Origin: Siphonodentalium dalli | Lineage: Eukaryota; Mollusca; Scaphopoda; Gadilida; Siphonodentaliidae | Length of the DNA stretch: 64,000 nucleotides | Direction of reading: 5' to 3' | Assembly: GCA_032622095.1 (NCBI GenBank) | Contig: CP136068.1 | Coordinates: forward strand, 148,563,365 to 148,627,364 | In this document: one piece after another, positions 1-10,033 of the stretch | Layout: each line of letters opens with the position of its first letter | Position numbering within the stretch: the first letter of the stretch is position 1 | Translations under genes and position numbers: made by a program | The notes under the pieces: model-generated | Seen by the model: only the letters and a program-made list of their open reading frames with translations | What the model was told of the DNA's origin: nothing | The model's database searches: none

Positions 1-123
1 AAACATCGATATCTAATCACTCTGAGCTTTGATGGGTGGGTTCAAATAGAATCAAATATTTTTTACCCCCGAAGCCAAAGAAATAGTAATTTAGGAGCAT
101 CTGATCGGATTGAGTACCTTTAA
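1..123 (-). mobile_element. Family C TTAA-flanked element, end fragment cut by window edge
   Basis: The sequence up to the TTAA at 120-123 is the terminal portion of a repeat seen complete at 54410-54897 and 55242-55729. It carries the terminal motif GAGTACCTTTAA and the internal GAAGCCAAAGAAATAGTAAT. The rest of the copy lies outside the window. It is non-coding. Confidence 0.8.
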
Positions 124-1130
124 TGATTTGTTGTACATGTACACTCTAAATACAATTTAAAACCAACGGTTTCTCTGTGATATTTCTTGGCTTTAGAACC
201 GATTCGTAACCGAAAATTAGCCGCCAAGAACTATCCGGAGATGGCGCTGCGACAAGTTGTTCTAGCACCCGATAGGTATATAGCATTATGCAATATAGAT
301 ACTTAATGACGGTCTTTATTTACCATCTATAAATGGTTAAATTATTGTCCACTGTATACTCCCATCGAACACACCGTTACATTATATACATGTACACCTT
401 AATATTGAACTGACCACGGACACAATAGGATGATTATATTAACGATATAACGGAGATATGTAGAAAAAAAAGAATATTGTTTAGAAAATGGGTTTTTTTT
501 ACAGAGGTTTGACGGGTCAAATTGTGACCCCGAACTGACCTTGACCTTCAAAATGGTCAATTCAAGGTCAAAGCCCGGACAAAGTCGGGTCACCTTCTAG
601 TTCTATATATAATATCATTTAATATCATGCTGTATACATGTCATTGAACTTCTGTAACACCATTAAACTGTTTAAAGCTACCATGACATTGATTGGTGTG
701 ACAATGACTTGCCCAAGCTTTATACGAGTGACACTGGTAGACGATTAGAAGGCACGAATACTTAAATACTATCCCCCGTGAAAAATAAAATGAAAAAATA
801 AAATAAAATGAAGTACCGCCCGCCCGCCCCTGTTTTTTTCCTTCATGTTACCCTTCTTGAAAAGAATATGTATTGACTAAATAATGTAGATATTCAGAGA
901 TGAACAAAATAATAAAACATTTTAACGAATTAATTTCAGTATGGTAAGAAAAGTTGCATACCGCATGCATATGTAGCATATGCCGTTTTGCCATTGCTCC
1001 AAAGAGAGTAACTTTAATCTGATATGCACATCTCCAATATCAATGCCTATCATCGGACTTTCCTTATATACAATTCAAGTTTTGAACTATTTGAATGTGA
1101 ACTGACTCTCGTGTTTGGATAATTTGCTGC
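124..1130. other. Mostly non-coding, no gene seen
   Basis: No convincing ORF. An A-rich AAATAAAATGAA microsatellite-like run lies at about 781-812. The segment at 505-612 is annotated separately as a repeat. Confidence 0.6.
505..612 (-). repeat. Dispersed TGACCTTGA-rich repeat, minus orientation
   Basis: Read on the minus strand it contains CTAGAAGGTGACCCGACTTTG followed by TTGACCTTGAATTGACC. The same arrangement occurs in plus orientation at 63716-64000, so this is an interspersed family. A 64-codon ORF here is only a by-product of the repeat. Confidence 0.65.
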
Positions 1131-1500
1131 GGACACACGTACCACAGTAGCGATGGTATAGTAGGTGTGACAATTTATTATGGTGGAGTTTGGTGAAAAA
1201 TGGTCGTCATAATTATGTGCCAAAGCAAGCCATGTTGCCCGCTAAGTTTCCGCACAATGAGTTGACTGGACCAATTAACCCATTCCGTTTCACAAAGGTT
1301 GATCTCGGCTCATTGCGTTCTTTCTGCTACATTTTATTCTCTACGATATATATAATTGCGCGATCGATCGTCCAGAATTGTGTTTGACCGTGGCAATCCC
1401 TCATTCACTCACATAGCATACACGAAGTATTTTATTGATATGATCTCACTGCATGTTTATCTATTTATATTAATTGCATGCGTATTAAGACAGTTCACCA
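1131..1500 (+). repeat. Dispersed repeat J
   Basis: The block beginning GGACACACGTACCACAGTAG, with GGTGTGACAATTTATTATGG and GCAAGCCATGTTGCC, recurs in plus orientation at 28586-28740 and in minus orientation at 3925-4040. The distal part (1352-1500, CGTCCAGAATTGTGTTTG and TGATCTCACTGCATG) recurs inverted at 28890-29040. No ends or target duplication were resolved. Confidence 0.65.
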
Positions 1501-1929
1501 ATTGCGTTTTTAATTTTGCGACGTTTAGTTCTACGCATAATTCCGATAACATTAGCATGTGGGCCGATGAAGCTGTGTCGGAACTGTTGTGGGAAATGCA
1601 GCTGAAAGAAACCCATTGAAGACCGAATCACTGTTAATAACTAGGAAGGGCATAACAATAAACCACCCTCCAATAATGATGGGTAATTCAACTATATGTG
1701 AAGTCAACTCACATAAACACTTAGGGGTCACATTCAGTAATAGCTGTGATTGGACAGAACATATTAGAGACATAACCGACAAGGCCTGGAAAAGGGTGAA
1801 TTTACTTAGAAGGCAGAAATTTGAAAATTCATGAAGAAAAGCTTGAGTAATGAAAACCTTTTACAAGAAGTAGGATGGGAGACCCTCAAAAGAACGCGAA
1901 ACTTATATATACAGTTATATTTACATACT

Positions 1930-2436
1930 AAGTGTTGTCATCACTAAATCCAGCATTCTGATTGGTCGGCGCCCACGTGGCGAGTTGCAGTTATTTCTCG
2001 GTGAATGCGCAACGCCTAATAAAACCAAGCTAATAACACCATCGATACGTCATTAGGTTTGGAAAGACGAACGCGTAGTGCTTTGGGCGCATTTTGACTC
2101 GCGCAGGATTGACTTAATACATCATCGGGTTTCAACATGAAGAGAAATTGTTCCTATTAACTTTTGCCAAGGGTGCTATTGGGTATTTTGGGCTGATCTT
2201 GTCACGATACACTTTTCGATTTAAATATATTTACAAAAGTGGCTTTTTCGCTAAATGTATATAAATATAAGGATTAACTGTCATGTGGACTATTTTTATG
2301 GAGATGTAACGGTGAGGTATGTGGACATAACTTGTATGTAAAACCCTTCGGGTTTTACACAAGTTATGTCCACTTACCTCACCGTTACATCTCCATAAAA
2401 ACAGTCCACATGACAGTTAATCCTTATTTATAAAAT
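1930..2436. mobile_element. Insertion within the LINE remnant, carrying a long hairpin
   Basis: This block separates two parts of one LINE protein, so it is a later insertion. Its distal third is the palindrome annotated at 2262-2431. No ORF and no clear target duplication were found, so the exact ends are approximate. Confidence 0.55.
2262..2431. repeat. Near-perfect palindrome (about 80-bp arms)
   Basis: The left arm from GGATTAACTGTCATGTGGAC to ACATAACTTG is matched in reverse by CAAGTTATGTCCAC to GTTAATCCTTAT. The centre is AAAACCCTTCGGGTTTT at about 2341-2356. Only a few mismatches are visible (for example TATTTTTATGG against CCATAAAAACAG). Confidence 0.9.
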
Positions 2437-3078
2437 GGTTATCAGGACCACCCTTCTTATTTGTCTCTCCTGGTACCACAAGCAAACCATTCTTCAAACA
2501 GATATGTCATGAGAAATTTATCGCTACAAATTCCACATTATGACACTAACTTATACCGAGATTCATTCTTAGCACCAACAATGCCCTGTGGAACGGGGTA
2601 AGCGACAGTCAACGCCCACCACATGTCGAGAGTTTTAAAACAACATTGAGTACTACCCATCCTAAAATTCCTTTTTATTGGTACATATCGTATTCCCGCG
2701 AAAGTCAGATAATTATATCACACACGATTACGGACAGGCTGCAGTAACCTCAACTATCACTTAAATATAAATAACCTTAGAGACGATGCTAAATGCCCCT
2801 GTGGAAAGATCGAAACACCCGAACATTTTCTTCTTTATTGTCCTTTCTTCCAGACTATGCGGACGGAGTGTTTTAGAGAGTTACCATTGCCAACACCAAT
2901 CACCTGCGATATATTATTGAAAGTCTCTAATTCAGTAACCATGGACGCTAACTGTGATATTATTATTGCAGTGCAGAAATTTATAACTGCCACAAAAAGA
3001 TTCAAAACTTATTGATACACACAACTGAACGGTGAAATCTATATTTAAACGTTACTAAAAAAAAGAAAAGATTTTCAC

Positions 3079-3478
3079 TTAACCCTTTACCCAACAAACC
3101 GGCCAAAACCGGCCAAATAAAGCTTCAACAGCCTAAAATATCTTCGGTCTGTCTCAATAGAACCATACAAATATGGATATCATTGGAACCGGCTCCTTGA
3201 CCACATTGTGATAGTTACAGTTATGTCCTGTGCCAATGCATTCTCTTATATATGCGAGTCGACCATAGGTCGCCTCGCATATATAAGAGAATGCATTGGC
3301 CTAAAAAAAATCTTTTTTGAACACTTTTTACCATTTGTTCTTACATTCTTTTACAATTTTATAATTTTTAATGTGTTAAGCCAATGCATTCTCTTATATA
3401 TGCGAGGCGACCTATGGTCGACTCGCATATATAAGAGAATGCATTGGCACAGGGCCGTTCTGTTGGGTAAAGGGTTAA
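3079..3478 (+). mobile_element. Family A element, copy 1 (piggyBac-like, TTAA ends, double hairpin)
   Basis: It starts TTAACCCTTTACCCAACA and ends TGTTGGGTAAAGGGTTAA, giving a 14-bp inverted repeat inside TTAA. TTAA target sites and CCC-starting termini are characteristic of piggyBac-type transposons (family knowledge). Inside are about 140 bp of unique left arm, then two 69-bp hairpins (3232-3300 and 3380-3448) in opposite orientation around an AT-rich spacer. No ORF for a transposase, so non-autonomous. 400 bp. Confidence 0.88.
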
Positions 3479-3924
3479 CCGCAGACGTGTCTCCTAATAG
3501 TACTTATTCTTTACATTCTTACATCTAAATCACTCATTCTTTCTCTTCTACCTCTCTTCTATCTTTGTCTCTATCTTTCCTAATCCCACTATCCTGCCTT
3601 CATCCGCTATTATTTTCTTCCGACCATTACGTTTATTTCACCTGGATGGTAACCATGCACAGATCTCCATCCTTTCTATTTGTATTTGTTACCATCCAGA
3701 CATTTACAATCAGAGGGGAGAAGACTTATAAAAGCAAGGTATGCTTGTTGTCCAATCCCCTCTTCATTCATCCATGAGTATATGTATAGATGGTGTTGGA
3801 AACAAATAACTATTGTTTAAACTAAAGAAAGTATCAGGAATAAACAAAGCGAACAGTATATACAAGGACCAAAACAAGAAAAGGCTGGCCATACCGAACT
3901 TTGGAAGACTCAATGTGCGAATAT
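3479..3924. other. Non-coding, pyrimidine-rich; no gene seen
   Basis: A TC-rich stretch occupies about 3505-3625 (runs of TTCTTTACATTC and CTTTCCTAATCCC type). Its short ORFs have low-complexity products. Nothing else is recognised. Confidence 0.55.
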
Positions 3925-4040
3925 GCAGCGGGCGACATGGCTAGCTATGGTATATTAATTGTGACGACCAAGTGTCACCAAACTCCACTATAAAAAATTG
4001 TCACACCTACTATGTCATCGCTACTGTGGTACGTGTGATA
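3925..4040 (-). repeat. Dispersed repeat J, minus copy
   Basis: Reverse-complement match to 1131-1262: GCGACATGG, CCACTATAAAAAATTGTCACACC and CTACTGTGGTACGTGT are the inverted counterparts. Confidence 0.65.
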
Positions 4041-4207
4041 AGATATATAAACATGTCAGTTTAGGCAAGACAAAAAAAAATGAATCAACTATCAGCAGAC
4101 CAAAGCAGTTTATTCTTACACCAGTTGATAATGGTTATGCTATGCTTTTGCGGTCGTCCTGTTGTTCACTGAGTGTACTATGGTATTACCAAACTCCAAG
4201 AAGAACA

Positions 4208-4510
4208 GGGGCATCGGTGGCTCAATAGGCTAGGGGTACCACTCCAAGCCGTTTCGCCCTCCAGCGCTGGCGATAAGGGTTCAAATCCACATGTTTCCAT
4301 CGTGGACTTTGTAACTCGAAATCGTTATCTGGTGGAGTTGCCAGTTATATACTCGCCGATGGCTGGTGGTTTGACGAGTTTATCAGCCATTGAAATCACT
4401 GTTAGATTAGTCGCACGTGTGCGGATTTCCTCCACCACTAAAACTGGCAATGTCGTGATATGGCCTTATTAGCTAAAGCGACAATAAACCCCAATCAATC
4501 AATCAATCAA
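4208..4510 (+). mobile_element. tRNA-derived SINE with perfect 12-bp target duplication
   Basis: The head carries an RNA polymerase III A box (TGGCTCAATAGG at about 4219) and B box (GGTTCAAATCC, 4278-4288), spaced as in a tRNA. The body follows, and it ends in a short (AATC)n tail at about 4491-4509. The element is bracketed by the direct repeat CCAAGAAGAACA at 4196-4207 and 4511-4522, perfect over 12 bp, as expected for LINE-mediated insertion. The tail region (TGGCAATGTCGTGATATGGC, then AAAGCGACAATAAACCCCAATC) resembles SINE 3' ends that I associate with molluscs; that last point is from memory. Confidence 0.92.
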
Positions 4511-4522
4511 CCAAGAAGAACA

Positions 4523-5241
4523 AATATTAACAAGATATACCGTATAGTAAACACTTTACATTACACCACCAGCACACATGTTCTCGCTTACACAGTGTGA
4601 AATACATGAGTTGAAATGACAAAGAAAGATTAAGCACATTCGCCAAGCCCGAGTAACAATTAATCAGATCAGATTTGCATGTCGCAATGCCTCGGCGTTG
4701 ATCGTGACTTATAGCGGATACGATTTTTGCTCACACGAACGAATACCGTTTTCTTTCTGTGTGCATTTCTATATCAACCCGTTTACACTAGTATGTGTGT
4801 AGAACCGTATACAGATCTACAGCAATGTAAACACACCCTTCGTTCTTAAATAGGTTCTACACAAGTAACAAAAAGTCGTGTTCAGAACCTTCTGGTTCAC
4901 AAATTGGTTCATTACGGGGAACCAAGGCAAGAATTGATTGGTTATAAGTTTGTCCCAACTGGTATAGAACCAACTGGTATTATGGTTACCAAAAACCAAA
5001 TGGTTCCCTACTTTGGTTACACATACGGGACAATCTGAATAACCAATGAGAACCCAGTTGGTTATATATAATTATAAGAGAGTACATACCATTTTACTTT
5101 CGGTGTAATTCAAAAGACTCACTGAAATAAATAATGGTTGGCAAAGCCCTAAAACTTTATGCCCCCGTAATTTATATGAGGTATCTCGAACATACCTGCA
5201 AGTAAGATTTCCGAAGAAATTCGTCGACATAGGGCTGAAAT
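4523..5241. other. Non-coding; degenerate GGTT/AACC-rich stretch
   Basis: Between about 4850 and 5070 the motifs AACCAACTGGT and GGTTC/GGTTAT recur irregularly on both strands, producing several small inverted repeats. A splice-like short ORF (minus, about 5199-5237) was considered and not accepted. No gene is supported. Confidence 0.5.
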
Positions 5242-5704
5242 ATGTGATCCGCCATATCAAATCCAGTCGTAAGTCGGGATTTTTTTACCCTGTGCCAATG
5301 CATTCTCTTATATATGCGAGTCGACCATAGGTCGCTTCGCATATATAAGAGAATGCATTGGCCTAACAATTTTTTATCATTTTTTTAAAATAAATGTTTC
5401 TTACAATTTTTAGGACATAAAATAAAAAACATCCATTACCCTGCAGGGAGCCCCACACATATATAGAAGCATATAGAAGAGTGTCGTCTGCTCATGTTTG
5501 TCTGGGGCTCTGTATGGGTGAAATTATAAAATTGTTAAAGAATACAAGAAAAAATTATTAAAATTGTAAAAAATTGTTAGGCCAATGCATTCTCTTATAT
5601 ATGCGAGGCGACCTATGGTCGACTCGCATATATAAGAGAATGCATTGGCACAGGGTAAAAAAAATCCCGACTTACGACTGGATTTGATATGGCGGGTCAC
5701 ATAT
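5242..5704. mobile_element. Family B element, copy 1 (double-hairpin cassette, different ends)
   Basis: Inverted ends ATGTGATCCGCC...GGCGGGTCACAT continue inward as CATATCAAATCCAGTCGTAAG, giving about 48 bp of terminal inverted repeat that runs straight into the CCTGTGCC/GGCACAGG edge of the cassette. The two 69-bp hairpins match those of family A. The central spacer (about 220 bp) has a further inverted repeat from AGCCCCACACATATATAG to GTCTGGGGCTCTG. No ORF. Confidence 0.85.
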
Positions 5705-5859
5705 GTGCTTTGTTTCTTATATGTTTCGATAAATTAGAGATCCTGTCATTGTATCGGTAGACCACGTGACCATGTGAAGAAAATCTAGAGCTGTCGTCGA
5801 GTTGAAACGTTTATGGTATGACACAATTTTGATGATTAAAAATGAAGATAAAGTTTTTA

Positions 5860-6312
5860 AAGTATATATCCATATGTCCTTTATAGACTCGAAAACGGCT
5901 CGACCGATTGAGCCCAAACTTGCAATCTAAGGGTAAAAATCCAGATGAAGTGTCATCGCACCGCTTCTGAGAACGTCCGAGCACTCCTTCACCCTTCAAC
6001 TGCCACCGTAATGGGGATTGATAGGTTAATCGCGTGATAATTAATGAGCGTTTGTATATGAGGCGTCGTTATTAAAGAGCGTTTATCTAATTTAGTGAAA
6101 ATACGGCATTTAACCGTCTCGCTCGGAAACTGGGGTTATTTTGTCCACACAACATGACCTTGTCACGGGTACCCGCAAATGACCTTGGGCGATATTTCGG
6201 GCATCCGCGGTGGCAGCGACGTACGGGGTTACCTTGAAAAACAAAAATTAATGGATCGACCAAAGCCATGGGAACAATCCCGCCAGTGGCGGGCTAATCT
6301 GCTAGTGTTATA
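5860..6312 (-). repeat. Dispersed repeat, minus orientation
   Basis: Minus-strand reading starts TATAACACTAGCAGATTAGCCCG, sharing its start with the repeat at 63716. It passes through a GTCGCTGCCACCGCGGATGC block and ends with GGTCGAGCCGTTTTCGAG, a motif I recognise as common in invertebrate interspersed repeats. The small minus-strand ORFs here are repeat-derived. Ends not resolved. Confidence 0.55.
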
Positions 6313-6786
6313 TAAGATAATGCAATATACCTCTTCCGCAAAGCTCTATTACAAGTAAACTGAGAGCTATATCAACGCTCACGCCAAGAATTTAGTTGTA
6401 TGTGTCTCCTGGAATTACACCTGCATTCAATTTGTCAATTGAATATCCAAATTCATATTCAAATATGTTATTCTCATTAAACGATATACAAATACAAATC
6501 CAAATCCAACTCATCAATTAAACAGGTCGTACAGTGAGTCATTTTCAAGCTTATTCGTGGTTGTACCCAAAATTCCCTTCGGGCTGATCATAAATAATAT
6601 TTTCATATTGATAAGTCAGGGACGACGCCGTGTGTTGCTCAGGGCTGTCTGGAAGGGCAGAATGTTCAGAGTGATAACTGGACTGCATAATTAAGCAAGT
6701 TATAAGTTGCTTAAGGCAAGTTATATGACGTTAATCTACCGCAAATGTAGCATGATTTGATTTCACGTGTAGCCGATTGGAATTAT
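6313..6786. other. Non-coding, nothing recognised
   Basis: AT-rich sequence with a degenerate run of ATTCAAATAT-like motifs at about 6440-6510. No ORF or element ends identified. Confidence 0.5.
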
Positions 6787-7215
6787 TTACATATACTCAT
6801 TTAAATACATAATTAAATTTACAACTTTTTGGGAGACCATAAATAAGATGGTTATGAAGAAGATGGCTATGAAGAAGATGGCTATGAAGATGGCAATGAA
6901 GAAGATGGCTATCAAGTGGCATAGGATTTTTCGTGATTCTTCTGGTAAAATGTTTTTAACTTTGATCAAACAGTAGACGGTGTGGTTCAACTTTCCTTGT
7001 ATCATTGGTATGTGGTTTTTTAATGTTAAGTATTCATCCACGATAACACCTAGGCATTTGATGGATTGTACTTGCATTTGATTCCCAACCCTAACTAATT
7101 ATATGCCATTCCATTCAGTTGAAGTGTAAACATTCTCCACCTTTCTTCATTGTATTTAGGATGGATCAACATGAATTTACTTTCCGCTGTATTGGTTGAC
7201 AGTTTATTACAATAA
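6787..7215 (-). pseudogene. LINE reverse-transcriptase fragment with an internal microsatellite expansion
   Basis: The minus-strand product includes KFMLIHPKYN, then IKCLGVIVDEYLTLKNHI and KVKNILPEESRKIL, the usual order near the end of a non-LTR RT. After that the frame enters a GAAGAAGATGGCTAT-type tandem run (about 6848-6920), which encodes an artificial Ile-Ala-Ile-Phe-Phe repeat. Stops and the absence of catalytic motifs mark it as dead. It differs from the remnant at 1580-3015, so two LINE lineages are probably represented. Confidence 0.65.
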
Positions 7216-7660
7216 CACAATTAAAATATGTGTTTTAATTCGGTAGTTACTGTTTGAGCTATTGCCATGGGTTGGCATCCGTCATCCGTCCGTCTAGCCG
7301 TCTGTGCGGCAATCAAAAAATGTCCGTTAGAAGCTTCTATCAATTAATATCATGTTTATTTAGAATTTAGAATGACATTCATGGGACAGATTCAGGGGCT
7401 ATTGCAGAACCGAAATCCGCGCGAAACGTTCGGGGCGTATCCTTCGAATGCGAACTCTATCCTGTTAGAACGCACTAAGTTATTTACCGCGAATTACGAT
7501 AAAAATAACCCACTTTATTACGCCTTCATAGACAAATAATATACCCCATCTTCAGTTTTGTCTGTATTTTATTCACAATAGCTATTTATAGTCCTGATAT
7601 CTGGATTAAAAAAAAAACATTATGATGTTGTAATTGTGGCCTGGAAGAAATATGTCATCT
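7216..7660. other. Non-coding, nothing recognised
   Basis: No ORF and no repeat seen elsewhere in the window. A CCGTCCGTCTAGCCGTCTG stretch near 7285 is the only low-complexity piece. Confidence 0.45.
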
Positions 7661-8044
7661 TTAACGACATATTATGGACTTTTTTCGTGTGTATGATACT
7701 GATAAGTTGGTATGCAGCGCTATGCCAACTGGAGGAATATAGCATTCTACTAACATCGCCGAAAATCTGAAGCAAATCTACCGTACCACTCCATAGAAAA
7801 CAACGTGTGAACTACGCTCAATTGTAAATATTTACTTCTTGATTCGGGACGCAACTATCGGCGATAAACTAACGAAAACGATTTCGCCATCGAGAGTCAC
7901 TTTATTTAATTAATATATAAGAATGACGATGTGTGTAGTTAATTTGGATATAATATTTGTAAAAATAACTACTTTGAGCAAGATTATTCTCCATATCTAT
8001 TTGATCACCCTGCCACCCTACCGGAGTGTTTCTCATCACTTTAA
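7661..8044 (-). mobile_element. Family D TTAA-flanked element, copy 1
   Basis: Bounded by TTAA at 7661-7664 and 8041-8044. Reading minus: TTAAAGTGATGAGAAACACTCCGG, the block CTCGATGGCGAAATCG, TTTTCTATGGAGTGGTACGG, and the end CATAATATGTCGTTAA. The same order occurs at 31822-32197 and 36660-37037. 384 bp, non-coding. Confidence 0.78.
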
Positions 8045-8305
8045 CTGTAATCGGAAGAGATAGACCATCTGTAACTGTAATCGTAACTGCTTTATGAGTC
8101 TGCGAAACATCTCTATTGAATTGAATTAAATTGAATGATTTATTTATTATAGTGACAAGCGTGCATTTTCAAATAAGTAACAATTTACATGTACAAAAAT
8201 TGGATAACGCCCAGCCCATAGGACCTATATGTCACTATATATACAATAAATATAAATAATATAATATTATCACGCGGCGTTGACAAGAGAGTTTGTCTTC
8301 TCCTA
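8045..8305. other. Non-coding spacer
   Basis: A short GAATTGAATTAAATTGAATG run is at about 8117-8138. Nothing else is seen. Confidence 0.45.
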
Positions 8306-8768
8306 TATGTGACCCGCCATATCAAATCCAGTCGTAAGTCGGGATTTTTTTACCCTGTGCCAATGCATTCTCTTATATATGCGAGACGACCATAGGTCGC
8401 CTCGCATATATAAGAGAATGCATTGGCCTAACAATTTTTACAATTTTAATAATGTTTTCTTGTATTCTTTAACAATTTTATAATTTCACCCACACAGAGC
8501 CCCAGACAAACATGAGCAGACGACACTCTTCTATATGCTTCTATATATGTGTGGGGCTCCCTGCAGGATAATGGATGTTTTTTATTTTATGTCCTAAAAA
8601 ATTGTAAGAAACATTTATTTTAAAAAAATTATAAAAAATTGTTAGGCCAATGCATTCTCTTATATATGCGAGGCGACCTATGGTCGACTCGCATATATAA
8701 GAGAATGCATTGGCACAGGGTAAAAAAATCCCGACTTACGACTGGATTTGATATGGCAGATCACATAT
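8306..8768. mobile_element. Family B element, copy 2
   Basis: Ends ATATGTGACCCGCC...GGCAGATCACATAT, the AAATCCAGTCGTAAGTCGGG inverted repeat, two 69-bp hairpins and the AGCCCC...GGGGCT inner hairpin. The spacer is inverted relative to copy 1, so the element lies in the opposite sense. 463 bp, the same length as copy 1. Confidence 0.85.
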
Positions 8769-8871
8769 GATTGGTGCATGGAGGAATTTTGCCGTTTGTC
8801 GCGGGAACCTATTTACTAACAGTTGCGTCATGAATGTAAGAGTGTGAAGACCATAGATTTTGAAGTCAATA

Positions 8872-9399
8872 TTAATGGTGGATTATCTCTTTGTAAACAT
8901 GTTTTATATAGTTACCTGGGTATAACATATTAGATCTGAATCGAAGACTCATGTCCGGAAATGCATCTGTCGATTAATATTAATTTTATTTCGAACATTT
9001 TCTGGTCTAAAAAGGTGTGGTTGTTTAGCTAACGAACAATAGTGGTTACTGTTAACAGAGACCAGAAATTTTATTGTGCAATTTTGTAACAAATAAACGT
9101 TAATTATACTAATTATCGCTTATAACTATGGAATAAAACAATACAACCAATCAATCTGGGACATTTGACATTCGGTGCGTATCCACATGAACAGCCTAAT
9201 GCTCGATATCGATATATGGTATCACCCGAATGGTCTGTTCTTAAAATAGACAAATAAACGGGCCCAATAAAATATTCGAAATAAAATCAATATTAATTGA
9301 TAGAAGCCTTTCCGGACAGGGGTCTCAAGTTCATATTTATTATTTTATACCCACGCAACTATTTCAAATTTGGTATTTAAAGAGATAATCCATCTTTAA
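8872..9399. mobile_element. Family P: TTAA-flanked element with about 135-bp inverted ends
   Basis: The left end TTAATGGTGGATTATCTC is mirrored by GAGATAATCCATCTTTAA at the right. Within the arms, GTCCGGAAATGCATCTGTCG (left) pairs with a diverged copy at about 9300-9320, and ATTAATTTTATTTCGAA with TTCGAAATAAAATCAAT. The middle (about 9013-9265) is unique. No ORF. Confidence 0.7.
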
Positions 9400-9499
9400 G
9401 AAATATATGTGCTTTTAAGCTGGAGTATAGGCGTCACATTGCAGAAACAAATTATAACCGTACCACAGTTGGCCAGGCTTGAAGTATATTTCTACTTAC

Positions 9500-9777
9500 G
9501 ACGGACAGCAATAGTCCCCATCAGTTGTCAAATTAATATCCGATTCCACCAAGTTCAGACTTGACTCCAACAGATTGTACGCAGTGGATCGTTTCTTTTG
9601 GATTGGCTTCTGTCGGAACAGCTTGTGATAAATTTTCCAGATCTGCATCTGAACATCGACATTGCCCTTGATCGATTTCTTCCCATTGCCGTGTTTGATC
9701 GGTTCTACAGCAGATAGATGCCACCCGATAGCCACGTACATGTATGTCAGCAACGTTTTCGACTTCATCGTGTTGAA
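9500..9777 (-). CDS. First coding exon of a secreted pro-protein ending in Cys-Cys-Pro-Ser (paralogue of the 25660 gene)
   Basis: ATG at 9768 opens 89 codons plus two bases. Residues 1-20 look like a signal peptide (MKSK, then a hydrophobic stretch to about residue 20). A basic pro-region follows, with a Lys-Lys-Arg site at residues 58-60 (possible proprotein convertase cleavage), and the exon ends Asp-Tyr-Cys-Cys-Pro-(Ser). The frame hits TAA immediately afterwards, but that TAA lies within a consensus donor, GTAAGT, so I read an exon end at 9500 in phase 2. An acceptor-like TAG at 9780-9778 sits just upstream of the ATG. The position and phase of the donor relative to Cys-Cys-Pro equal those of the gene at 25660. 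The rest of the gene should lie at lower coordinates; I could not identify it. Mature product presumed a cystine-knot-type secreted factor by analogy. Confidence 0.62.
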
Positions 9778-10033
9778 CTACAAAACGTAAGCCAACGTTA
9801 CAACCGCATGCATAAAGTGTCAATATGCTATGATGTCGGTAGGGTAACACGTTTGTTCAATTTAATAAAACAATAATAAATTTTAGTATATTACAAGCTA
9901 CAATCTTCAGAGTGTGCAACAAACATAGAACCACACAGTTTTGTGAACATGATAACGTTATTGCACTCGTTTGTCGTGGCGCGAGGTAAAAGACAACCTC
10001 GGGTTCTCGTTTTACCATCGCGTTAAATAACGT

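Larger units (their letters stand above)
1580..3015 (+). pseudogene. Non-LTR retrotransposon (LINE) reverse-transcriptase C-terminal remnant, interrupted
   Basis: Plus-strand translation at about 1590-1925 gives features typical of the end of a LINE reverse transcriptase: an NPLKTESLLITRK segment, then HKHLGVTF, a WTEHI segment and a KAWKRVNLLR segment. At about 2440-3015 the continuation appears in other frames: a PSYLSLLVP segment, HTRLRTGCSNLNYHL, then a Cys-Pro-Cys-Gly...EHFLL.C zinc-knuckle-like motif and a terminal AVQKFITATKRF before a TGA. A non-LINE insertion of about 500 bp (1930-2436) separates the halves. Frameshifts and stops make it inactive. The upstream catalytic domain and endonuclease are absent, consistent with 5' truncation. 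Assignment to a clade (CR1/jockey-like) is inference. Confidence 0.75.

Noticed and set aside
4211-4290. Possible functional tRNA gene (A and B boxes)
   Set aside because: The sequence continues into a SINE body with an AATC tail and target duplications, and the fold around the anticodon is not tRNA-like.
5199-5237. Possible 39-bp minus-strand exon (PYVDEFLRKSYLQ) between a TTTCAG and a CAGGTATGT donor
   Set aside because: The donor is excellent but there is no pyrimidine tract (the upstream sequence is the end of a family B element), and no partner exon was found.
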